Below, one piece after another: positions 37,078 to 48,000 of a stretch of DNA of 64,000 bases. The notes below the pieces were generated by a model that ran no database searches, was not told the origin of the DNA, and worked only from the letters and a program-made list of their open reading frames with translations. Within the stretch, counting starts at the first letter, position 1. Each line of letters begins with the position of its first letter. The translations under genes and the position numbers were made by a program. The DNA is from Nymphaea colorata (taxonomy: Eukaryota > Streptophyta > Magnoliopsida > Nymphaeales > Nymphaeaceae). The DNA lies in assembly GCF_008831285.2 (NCBI RefSeq), contig NC_045141.1, positions 15,796,106 to 15,860,105 on the forward strand, written 5' to 3'.

Positions 37078-37955
37078 TACACTCTATCCAGCATCTCTTG
37101 ATTGAGGTGTGGTTCAATTTGTTCAAATATGAAACAACTAGCTGGAAGGAAGAAATAAAGTCTCCTGCTATGAAAATAGCCAAGTGATACTTAATGAGCT
37201 GCAGATTGCTTGACATGAGTTTGTTTCCTGAAAATTTAGTTCATATACCGAGTAGGCCTTGTTTTCAATCCAAACCAATCACAATTTACCACATCGAGTT
37301 CTATGGTCTTCTAAGGCCATGTCAATTTTGGTTTATTAGACTTTGTCACAAATAATGTTTCGGAGTTTTAAACGACGAAGTTTTTTTCGGGTATAATACG
37401 GTGAGCTTGAAAAAAACAGGAAAATTATGGTAAATTTTTAAAAACTAAAAAAATTAAAAATAATAAAATAAATAGGAAACTAACAACACAAATATCAAAA
37501 GATAAGTAGATTTGCAACAAATAAACAAATAATAAATGAAAAAACTGTTTGGCATCAAAAAAAAGAAAAAAAAAGCGTTAAATGCATGTCAAAAACGTAC
37601 TTTTTTTGTTTTTAACGTTTTTTTCAATAGAATGTGTTTTTTAGTTTTAAACGGCACTTTAATATATCGCATTCTTTTTCGAAAAAAAGGTGCTGTGACT
37701 AAGTCTTGGCATGACCACATTATTTCATGAATCAGAGTGGCACTTAGCCGTATACTAATTGGATCAAGTGCCGTGAATTAGATCAGTTCGACCCACGTAG
37801 AACTCCATCTGCTTTGTATCCTGAGGCGATGAATGGGTTGGGCAATGCGGGTCCAATAATCTTAAAAGGTACCATGCGTTAGATCCAAATCTGTAACTGA
37901 AGATTCATGTTTTCAGTTTCAATTGGCTACAATTATCAATTAGATATGGTCATTA

Positions 37956-38212
37956 GGAATGTCAATAAATTCGATTCAAATCAGATATACTCTTAACCAG
38001 CTTTTTAGGTTGTTCTCTTATTGGAATCCAAATACAAATAAAAAAAAAAAAAATCACATCCAAAACCAACTTTGAAATCTAATTTTACAATTCAAACCCG
38101 ATTTTTTTCATATTTTGAATCGAATGATTTTTAAAATGTAAGAACATTGGATATAAGATATTCATTTAAATTTAAATTTGATTCAAATTCGATCGAATGT
38201 CATTTCTTAAAT
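37956..38212. mobile_element. Second GGGATGT TIR element, right end missing
   Basis: Begins TA|GGAATGTCAATAAATTCGATT and follows the element at 36695 through CAGATATAC(C/T)CTTAAC, CCAAATACAAA, TCCGA/CCAAAATC, TTTGAAATCTAATTT and CGAATGTCA. The terminal inverted repeat expected after about 38212 is not there, so the copy is right-truncated. It ends about 300 bp upstream of the uS9c start codon. Confidence 0.65.
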
Positions 38213-38513
38213 CCATGAATTTTAATAACTAAATTATGTGAATTTATCAAAATCAGTTTCGAGATTATGTCCTTTACATATTTTACCAATGGAAAGGTGA
38301 AGAAGAAAATTTCAATTTCTCCCGAGATTTTGAAGCCTGGTGTTAAACGTTCCTGCCGCAGGTACCGGGGGGGCTGGAAGCGGCGACTGGCGGGATAAGG
38401 GGCGTCCAGCAGGCTCCATCTTTTATCCGTTTAAGAAGGAAAACCAGTGGCCCCTCGACCTCTTCGTCTCCCTCTCACCCCTGAGCTTCGGCCTTCGCTC
38501 GCCGAACCAGACA

Positions 38514-41500
38514 ATGGCCGTCGCGGCCTCGTCCCTCTCTTCTTCGTTTTCTTCTCTCTCCATCTCTTCTTCCCCCTCGGACTCCAAATCCCTCTTCCTG
38601 CGAGGGACCTCCCTCCGCGTCTCCCTTCCCCAAACGAAGGCTCCTCTCCTCTCTCTCAAGCGCTCGTCTTCCACGCCCCTTCTCAGGCGCACGCCAATCG
38701 TCTCCGCTGTTGCTTCGGTTGAGGCGCCGGAACTCCAGGCGTACGTCAAGTCCCGCCTACCTGGTGGCTTCGCTGCGCAGCCCATCTTCGGCACAGGCCG
38801 CCGGAAGTGCGCCACCGCCCGCGTCGTCCTTCAGGAAGGGACTGGGAGGTTCATCATCAATTACCGCGATGCCAAGGTGAGGATTCGTTTCTCCTCATGG
38901 TAGCTTGAATTGTGGCTCATATTAGTGTTTTTAATGTCTTTTTTAGTGGTGGAGTTAGAGATTGGGGCTGTGCAGAGTGTGGATCAACTATATTTATGAA
39001 TTCTGGCAAAGGGAACTTGAGTGTGAGCACGGGTTACTGTTCCTTGTGCTTGGATAGCCCCAAGAAATTGGAATTCAGTTCTGGAAAACGTCGTAAAGAT
39101 CTACTGGAACTGGTGTAAAATGTCAATTCTGGACACGCCTAGGTGTTTTTTGGCATGTTTTTTATTTAAAGTTCAAGAACATTTGCTTAATATTGTTCTA
39201 AACTGTTCTTCTAATTCGCACTAGCGTGGGCATATAAAAATGGAACTGCAATTTTTAGTATGTTTTAGCTCCTAGATTCTTGTATGGAGCTTCATTTCAT
39301 GACATGGTTTAATGAGAATGTGGTGTGGTTGCTTATGCTGTAGCTTTATATGGTGTTCACATGTCCACCTGCTTCTTTGATGTACTGGACCTCAGCGATT
39401 AAGAACCTATCTCAAACTCAGTTCTGAAAAATCGATGGCCTACAATAGAGTATAACGTTGCACAGTTAAGATGTTAGTCCAATAAAAGAAGGCTGATTTT
39501 GAATTGGTAAAATTCTCATGCATGCAAATAATGTGTCTCGCAAATCCTAGGTCGAGCTTTTGAGGACACTGGAGACAAGACAATGAGTAGTTTGCTTAAA
39601 ATGGAACCAATATTTGTCCCATATATTTAGAGGAGGGAGGGCTATGAGACAAAAATGTGTAGCATGCCACATCCCCTTGATTGATACTACAAAATTTCTC
39701 TTTTCACCTTCAGTGTCTTATGACCTGTTGAGCATGAAGCAAGAGTATTATTTGCATGCCAGTTTCAATTCCCTCTGTGGTGGTTATAAAAGTGCCGCTT
39801 CATGTGGTCTGTGATACTGGATGTTGCTTCTTTCCAGTTGATATCTAGCTCGTAAGAGTTCAGCATAGCCGATTAATAATCTAGGATTTCTACAGATCTA
39901 AACATAGTTGGTTTCATTCTTTATCTGCACAGAGAATTAGCAGGTATCTACTATATCACCAGCTTCCTTATCTTGAGAGGTTACTGAAACTAATAAAGAG
40001 GAAATTTGTGTAAGCTGTGAAGTAATCTGCAATAGCCCCTAATTAACACTGATAGTGCACATGATGCTCTTGACAATTGGCATGAAACGGTACACCTTGT
40101 TTTTTTGGACTCATGAGATTCAGGAATCAAATTTTGCATCGACAATTCTGGCCAAAATAGAAAATGACTTCTCTGCAGAAGCTTGAAAAAGCTCCTTGGT
40201 TGCCTATTCTAAAATTCTCATAAACCTGGAAGAATAAAGTGGACTTTTCCTTGATTTTCAGCACAAGGGATGGTGAAGTTTACATAACATGGACATTTAG
40301 TATGGATTGTCCATATTAAATCACAAAATGATGCTTGAGCATGTCAGGCAACTTTTGGGCACAGTCAGCTGGTGTTAAAGATGGTCGAACTTGTGCTGTT
40401 AGCTTTCACGGTTTCACTGGTTCCATTTTATGGATGATCACCATTTACACATTTAGCTGCATCTTTTCTTTTGAAATATGACATCAGTTGAAGTAAGTTC
40501 AGTTGGAACATAGTTCTATAGTTTGATGATTTGAACTATTGTTATGGTGAATAACTTCTTGCTTGAGGTGATAATGCTTGTTTCTTATTTTATGCATTGC
40601 TTGTGTCATTGTGTGCATGCATGAAAAATATTTTTTTTTCTACTAGCATGTAAAGTAAACCTTAGGAGTTCCGGTAATGGTCCAGCTTGACATACAGGTA
40701 TACCTTAGCACAAAACGTGAAGGATAGTTGATCATATTTGTGGTTTCTCCTATGACAAAACACGTAGGATGCTAAAGGTCTCTCCTCATCCTGATTGTTA
40801 CCCATTTCCAATCCTAAATTTTGAGAACTACCATGTTGTACCAAGGAGACCTGCAATATTACCATTTCTACAGCTGTGCCTCTGCTGCATAGGGTAAATG
40901 TGGTTGTGCTCTTGTATTTTGCATGAGCAACGAGCTGGAGGACTTTATTGTCAAAACTGGCTCGACTAATGGCTGCAGGTAACAATGTGGTATTAGTTCA
41001 TCTTGGAATGTTAAGCCTTGTGATGCAACTGGTTTTTACTTTACATATGCAACGGGTTTACCTTAGATATGCTTCTTGTTACTTTCCTTGTCAAAGTTCC
41101 ATTTTCAAGATTCGTGTTGAAATTTGGGATTTTCTGATTATTTTTTTCTCCAAAATTCGGTGACATATCAAGATCATTGAGCAAACTATATTACACAAAT
41201 GTGTGGTGTGTGGGTGCAGGTGCAAGAAAGGGTGTTGGCATGGCTTTTTCTTGCAAAATTGTCCACAAACAAAAAAATCATCAATTGAAAAGCCATGATT
41301 TTATCACTGATTCAACGAAAAAGAAAGGAAACTATTAGTGCTACTGTTATGAATAGTCCATGTGACTTAGTGTGCAAATGTTTGGTGCTTTCATGTCATT
41401 TATCATCGTTGCACCAAGAATATTATTTAATTTCATTTTAATTTCTCTTTCTTTTTTTTTTTTTTTTCAAATGCAGGAGTATCTTCAGGGCAATCCACTG

Positions 41501-41763
41501 TGGCTGCAATACATCAAGGTCCCCTTGTTAACATTGGGGTATGAAAGTTCATATGATGTTTTTGTCAAAGCGCAGGGGGAGGGCTGTCTGGTCAGGCTCA
41601 GGCCATCTCTCTTGGGATTGCACGTGCCCTGCTCAAGGTGAGTGAAATCCACAGGAGCCCACTGAGAAAGGAAGGCCTTCTAACGAGAGACTCGAGAGTT
41701 GTTGAGAGGAAGAAGGCTGGCTTGAAGAAGGCCAGGAAGCGTCCCCAGTATTCTAAACGTTGA
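38514..41763 (+). CDS. RPS9: Plastid 30S ribosomal protein uS9c, nuclear-encoded (frame broken in exon 2)
   Basis: A component of the small subunit of the chloroplast ribosome. Exon 1, 38514-38876, starts [16 protein letters not shown], a Ser-rich transit peptide of about 50 residues, followed by the mature region with [15 protein letters not shown]. Intron 38877-41476 is 2.6 kb. Exon 2, 41477-41763, starts [17 protein letters not shown] and ends with the positively charged tail [12 protein letters not shown] and TGA, the universal uS9 C-terminus that reaches the decoding site. The frame does not run through: after VKAQ a run of five Gs (41575-41579) is one short of what is needed, and reading straight on gives a stop at 41641-41643. 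The +1 frame then continues perfectly to the tail. Either an assembly error in a homopolymer or a genuine frameshift. Full-length product would be about 216 aa. The 5' flank (38340-38513) is GC-rich. Confidence 0.85.
38877..41476 (+). other. uS9c intron
   Basis: A 2.6-kb GT-AG intron, phase 0 (RDAK|EYLQ). AT-rich with a T-rich tract just before the acceptor. I see no nested gene, and the short ORFs inside have no recognisable similarity. Confidence 0.85.
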
Positions 41764-42121
41764 GGTTTGTTCTTTTGTCATCCTTCAAATGGTTTCTGGT
41801 CTCAAGCTTCATTGGGCTTTAGCGGTCATTACCTAGCAACTTCTCATCAGGAAATGTATCTAATGCGTTCTTTTTTCCCTTATTCAAGTTCTAAATTTCT
41901 TGGATTGTTTTTCCCACCATTTCTAGTGTTTGCCTTTTGTTTACCGATGGATTCGCTTGGGAGATTGTAATGCCTTTGTGAGTGTACATGCTACCATATA
42001 CTCGTAGAGGGAGAGAGAATTGAGTGGGAGATGATGCAATGGAATGAATGCGGTTGACTTCTGGTCTATTGGCTGGTGCATTATTCTAACCATGGGATCT
42101 TAAGATCCAAGTGCATGCATT

Positions 42122-42212
42122 TGGATTTTGATTTGCATAATAACGTCAAAGATTCAGTGAGTTGTCATTGGCCTTTTCTCCTGTATCTGGATTTTGATTT
42201 GCATAATAACGT
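42122..42212. repeat. Direct repeat, period 66 bp
   Basis: A 25-bp stretch beginning TGGATTTTGATTTGCATA occurs at 42122-42146 and, identically, at 42188-42212. Confidence 0.9.
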
Positions 42213-42733
42213 GAAAAAGGTTTTCAACTCGTCCCCTTGGTTCCTTACCCTAAGTGATGCTTCTGTGATCTTTCTTGTGTACATTCCTTCCACTCTTTTG
42301 TGTGCCTTCTCCCAGCAGGATTGCATTGGAATGGTTTAATTATTTGTTTGAAGGTTAGGAAAACTCTGCATTTTCTATCAGGGTGATAGGAAAGCTAGTC
42401 TACGGGCAAATGGGTAAGGTTGGATCTCTATGATCTCATTTTTTGCAAATACAAGTTGAGAGAATCCAAATGGTTCCTAGTCCACATTTTCCAGATCTCT
42501 TATGTAGGAGGACATCCAATAAGGAGCGGCTGAGAGGTAGGATCCCCACCTTTATGTAGCCGGACTTCGTTTCTGTTGGGACTCATTGAGAACATAGTGA
42601 CTGGTGCTTCGTAAAATCTGAGCCTTTCAATGTGATGGTATATCTATTCTCTTGCTAACATCCTTAAGATTGGAGTCGCTGGACAAAGGTTTAGTCCCTT
42701 CTTAATAAACTTTAACGCAACCTGTGAAATGGG

Positions 42734-42802
42734 TTACACACCTAACATTTAATCCAAGCAAGGAAATGGATTACACACCTAACATTTAATCCAAGCAAGG
42801 AA
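42734..42802. repeat. 37-bp tandem duplication
   Basis: A 32-bp stretch beginning TTACACACCTAACATTTAAT occurs at 42734 and 42771. Confidence 0.92.
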
Positions 42803-42880
42803 CTGTTAGAGCTCTGTGGTTCTGAGTTATTAAGGAAACAATTCTTCCATAAAGATCCTAAGAGTTTTGAGGGGTGTGGA

Positions 42881-43033
42881 ATTGGTGGACTGATGAAAGT
42901 TTGGTCTTCAGTTTGATTCTTATGATTGCTATTCTTTTGGACTTCAAAAGGTGTCGAATTGGTGGACTGATGAAAGTTTGGTTTTCAGTTTGATTCTTAT
43001 GAGTGCTATTCTTTTCTTTTGGATTTCAAAAGG
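42881..43033. repeat. 77-bp tandem duplication
   Basis: Two near-identical copies starting ATTGGTGGACTGATGAAAG at 42881 and 42958, each ending in TTTCAAAAGGTG after TTGGA; the second has a few extra bases (CTTTT repeated). Confidence 0.92.
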
Positions 43034-44731
43034 TGAATGTGTGACACCTTAGTTGACATTGTGTATCACTCACTACCCAAATCCCAAAGCAACCATGGAC
43101 CGGGAATCAGGAAAAAAGAGAGGGGCTTCGGTCACTTTTGGATGAGAGCACTAGATGCTAGAATATGGTGGGGCTCAAGGCATCAATCAATATCCAAGAA
43201 CACCTTTTTGGTGTCCAGTCCATGGTAAACCAAAGAATGTGTTGAAAGGGTCAGAATGGCATGTCGGCTTCGTTGCTTCCTTCTTATCTAAAAGCTTATT
43301 TGAATCCCTCAAGTTGCAGAAGCCCGATTGAGCTTTTCCTAGCTATTCTGAAAAAAGGAAGCAGTGGCCCAAGCAACTTTTGTCTCTTAACTCCAGAGTC
43401 CGATTTCAATGCTAAATCGACGTTAACATTCGCTTAAAGGTCCAACACTTTCAAGATGAAAGTTCATGGCCACAAAAAGCCGTTTCATTTTCCTTACTTC
43501 ATTTCCAGTGACGTGAAAGAATATCAATAGAGGTCTCAAATGACATAATGCCTTTATGTTGTTGGTACAAAATTATCATCCCCTGTGCATCTGTCTTTCA
43601 AACCAATTAATTTAAAAGAAAGTTCCGTGGCCTAAACCGAATGTAGTTTAGATCAGTTTTTTGAACCATTCAGAAACAGATTTATTAATCCAACTTAACA
43701 GTGATTTGGATAAAAACATAACCAATAGGAAACGGATCACATGGACCCGATGAAAGCTCGGTCAACCGGTCTAAGGAGTTGAACTTAAGACCTTCAAGCT
43801 CTAGGAATTCAATACTTGCCTAGCTGAACTTCAAATGGAGCCACTTTTGTTCTTCAAGTATCTTATGGTTGGTAGAATCTCGCATTTTAATGGTGGCTGA
43901 ACACTTAATTCAATCCTCTCCTGCTTACACCCACATCGTCAAGCTCGCCCTCTCTACTTGACTATCACCTCAGAGGCCTCTTGTCTACTGGGGAGTGGAT
44001 CCATATGTAATCTTGCAATTAAAAAAAAAAACAAAAAGATTGTTTACCATGAGTTTTGAACTCATAACATCATAACATCTCATCTGCAGTGAGCTTTAAG
44101 CCTATATTGTCTCATCAATTTGGTGGAATCAGAAAAGGAAAAGCCTTGGCTTCCTTTTCCTATCCGAAAAGGGCACGTGGCGGCCCTCCGATTATTAAAC
44201 TTGACAACTTTTACAGGAGTTTTTGTTGGCCACTTGTAAGTTTCTATTGATCACTTTGTAAAAGCAGCCAAAATGGTTGGTTGGTTGACCAAGCTCAAAG
44301 TCTGACAAAAGCCACACATCAGATCCAATCCTTGACAAGTCGACCTTCCACGAGGTAAAAGGGTTTAACTCGAGAATTATAAGTTGATCGATGTGAGTCA
44401 ATTACGAATCATCGATGCGATAAAAGACTTACAACTCGAACCAATTGCTACATGCATCCAAGCCCGAGTGAGTGAGCTTGATGTGTGCTATTGTCTACAC
44501 CAATCCATTTACTTTAGTTTTATATTAATATATTTTTTTATAATAAAATGAATTTAAAACTTAAACAATTAGTGCCCCTTAACTAAACTAATCTAAACTA
44601 AGAAGGAAAATTCTGACTCAAGGCTAAGGACATGACTCGAGCTGACTGGCTTCATATCCGTTGACTTCACTAACCAACGGTGGCTTTGACTAAAGAGGCC
44701 GAGATCTCGGAACAGAGATATTGACCGTCCG

Positions 44732-45079
44732 ATGCGGAAAGAGCGGATTTTTCGAGCGACCTGTCCGACGCCGGTTTCCAGGCCCACCTCTTCCCTCCCC
44801 TGCCCCTCTTTCTTCTTCCGTCCTCCCCAACTCTATTAGTGGTGTCTGCAACCCACACCCCTCCCCTTTCTCTCCCTCTTCCTCTCTCTCTCTCCCTCTC
44901 TCTCTCTCTCTCGGTGGTCCACGTCGTTGCTTGCGGAGGAAGGACGGGAAAGGAGTGGAGGCAAGAGAGGGTTGTTTTGGTTCGTGGTACCACAGTAGGT
45001 CGTTGATCGCGTTCGCTCCATCGCCGGAATCGCATGAGATCGCCCCTTTCCCCTTGATTCCGGCCGGCGGCGCTTCCCG
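44732..45079 (+). promoter_or_regulatory. Leader region of the ARI gene: CT-rich tract and upstream ATGs
   Basis: A CT-rich tract at about 44855-44913, common in plant 5' UTRs. Two upstream ORFs are visible: 44732-44839 (35 codons plus stop) and 45034-45057 (7 codons plus stop, ending 22 bases before the main ATG). Which of these is in the transcript depends on the unknown start site. Confidence 0.45.
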
Positions 45080-48000
45080 ATGGAGGAGTTGCTCAGCAGC
45101 GACGAAGAGTACTACTACGATAGAGACTCCCTCGACGGGATCGAGCAGGAGGTGGACGACTCCACTTGGCCATCCACCAGCGTCTCCAACATCAAGGTAC
45201 TACTCGGCGGTGTTGTCTGCACGTTCTATGGAAGATTTGTTCTGGTGTTGCCTTTGCATTGGGGTTGTTATTGATCGGCTTGGCTTGCCATTATTGCCTA
45301 GGGTTTAGGGCGGACGTGAATCTGTTGGCGTCCTTACTGGTCTAAATTTGGAGTTTTTCTTTTTGGTGCTTCTCTGGGTCCGTTTGGGTTGTGTTGTAGT
45401 CGTAGTCTTGAATTTCTTTTCCTTTATATGGCAATGCAGCGTTGAGCTTGGCTTAGTGTTTTCCTTTTGGTCTGGCCATGTTCCCCTTTTTCTGTTAGTA
45501 TGATAATTCGTGTTTATTCTTTGATTAGTATGATATCCTTCTTGATGGAATTTGCTTTCTGCGGAGAAACTGGTGCGTCTTTTGGGTGGGGTGTCGAGTT
45601 AGGTTTGGATGAATGGCCTGTAGAAATAGTTGATGCTGCGATCATAATCCTAATCCAAGCTTCTTCAATGTATTTGTTACCCGACATCTAAAACCGAAAA
45701 CTTGAACTGCTTTATCGATTGTCCTCGCTCGTAAGTATGGAATGCTAATTGACATGATTCACAGTGAAATGCAAAAAAAGTTGCAATTTCAGGTGGAGAC
45801 AATCTGGGTCAAGTTTTCACTCTGCCACTATGTTACTTAATATTTTTAATGGTGTTATTCTCACAAGGCATGGTGTTTGGCCCTTACCTACGGTTTTTCT
45901 CGTGGGGCAGGCCCACTATGTGTCTTATATGTGGAGGAATTCTCATCACGAGAAAAAAATGACGAGACAAAAAGGTTAGACAACTTAAAGAAAGGTTTGG
46001 TGGGAGCAGGTAAAATGTTCATATTATTCACTAACTAATATTTCGTTGTGAAGTGTTGAGTAATGGCAACCATTCGATAGTATAATGTAAGGATTTAAGA
46101 TGTTTGTAAGCTATCAATTTGTCGTTCTCAACAAGTACGTCCCAGAGTTAGTTTGAGGTTCCAAGGTTTAAGCTACTTTGGCAACCGACCAATTAAGTTG
46201 TTGATTGGTCGGTTTCATGAACATTACTTGAGCAAGGAGAGGGTAGTGGGGAAAGGGAAGGAGTGTAAAGCTTGGGCTATTGTCCTTTTCTTCATTTGAA
46301 ATTATTTGCTTTCCTTTGCATCTTAAATTCCAGGATTCCAACAATTTTTAATTTCAGATGTCTTTTAAGAAATTCTGCCATAATATGCTTACTCTTACCT
46401 CTCTTCACTACTCAGATATGAATTCTTACAATTTCATAGCTCTTGCTTGTTGAAGTCTTTTCCTTTTTAGTAAAAACAAGAGACTGAATTTATGTTCTAG
46501 TTTTCAGATAACTCCGATCAATAATTGATATGTGACGAAAAGTTTCAGAACATTGCAATGTGTGGCTAAACTATGGTATCCAGTGTTATATAAATTGAAG
46601 ATATTGAAATGACTCCCTGATACTTTCATTCTAGGAATCATAATGGGACTGCAATACTGCAATACCTCTTGTATTTTCAGGCAGTATATGTATGTGTGTG
46701 AAATATCCTTTTTGCAAATGTGGATTTTAAAAAATAGTTTGTTGATTTTAGTATACAGTTATGATAGATTTTCGCTAGGAGTTTGATCCATCTTTTTTCT
46801 TTTTCCTTTCTGAAGTTTGTATCTTCTTGAAACCAGATTTTCTACTCAGTAATGAGTAATCAGTATAGTGTAGGTCTTTTTTCCTCTTGATAAGGTTTTG
46901 GACTTCGTAACAAATTTTTCTTGTTAACTATTTTTTGTCGGACCTATTAGATTTAGTTTTCTGTGTCTTTTACGTGCTGTTTTGGTTTGTTCTAAAAATA
47001 TTTTCTAACTTTTGCAGGTTATTACAAGAGCCTCACTTTTGGCAGCGCAGGTATACAATGTACTTACAGCTTGAGTATTTTTGGTAACATCAGGAACCAG
47101 GCTTAGGTCTCCTGTACCTTTTCACAAATGTTAACTGAGGGCCATATTAACTTTGTTACTTCCAAATTTTTTCTTTTAACATCTAATGTTTGTATTATTT
47201 CTGGGAACCTTTTCTTTTATGAATTTAATTCCTTTTGATGCACAAGGGGTCAAACTTCCTTTCCCTAAATGTTCTCCATGTTCTCTTTTCCTTACCAGTC
47301 TGTTATGTCTGACAAACTTAACCGAATTATTCATGCTGATGATTTCCAAGTCAGTAAATTTACCCTGCTGCAGTTCCCATTCCTTCAAAATTGGAAGAGA
47401 TATCTTGTATGCTTGTAGGTTTTATATGTTGCTTGTGTCATACATAGCTGAAATCATTTACATCAATCAACAGAAAGAGGACCTGAAGAGAGTGATGGAT
47501 TTACTAACTTTGAAGGAACATCATGCAAGAACTCTACTAATCTATCATCGCTGGGATGTTGAGAGGCTGTTGGCTGTGCTTGTTGAGAAAGGGAAGGATC
47601 GGTTATTTAGTGAGGCAGGGCTTACATTGTTGGAGTCAAACAACAAAACTTCCTTATGCTCACAAACAAGTATCAACTGTGATATATGCATTGAAGTGGT
47701 CCCTTCAGATGAAGCAACAGCTATGGATTGTGGCCACTACTTCTGCAACAACTGTAAGAATCTGCTAATATTAAGTCCTGTTTAAGTAGCTTTCATGGAA
47801 ATTCCAGAATTTGCTTATGTTTTACACTTTGCCAGGTTGGACAGAGCATTTCATTGTTAAGATAAATGAAGGACAAAGTAGGCGCATAAGGTGCATGGCA
47901 CACAAGTGCAATGCTATATGTGATGAAGCTGTTGTTAGAAATCTGCTCAGTTCTAAGCATCCTGATGTCGCAGATCGTTTTGAGAGGTTTCTTTTGGAGT

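Larger units (their letters stand above)
41764..45079. other. Intergenic region uS9c-ARI, with several short tandem duplications
   Basis: The uS9c 3' UTR, then no supportable gene. Local duplications lie at 42122/42188, 42734/42771 and 42881/42958 (listed separately). The last 350 bp are the promoter and 5' UTR of the ARI gene, including a long CT-rich tract. Confidence 0.75.

Noticed and set aside
38423-38815. 130-codon minus-strand ORF opposite uS9c exon 1
   Set aside because: Shadow of the GC-rich uS9c transit-peptide exon, without similarity or splice context of its own.
44721-45308. 195-codon + strand ORF over the ARI leader and exon 1
   Set aside because: It is out of frame with the conserved ARI start (MEELLSSDEE) and is made of CT-repeat translation (SLSLPLSLSL).
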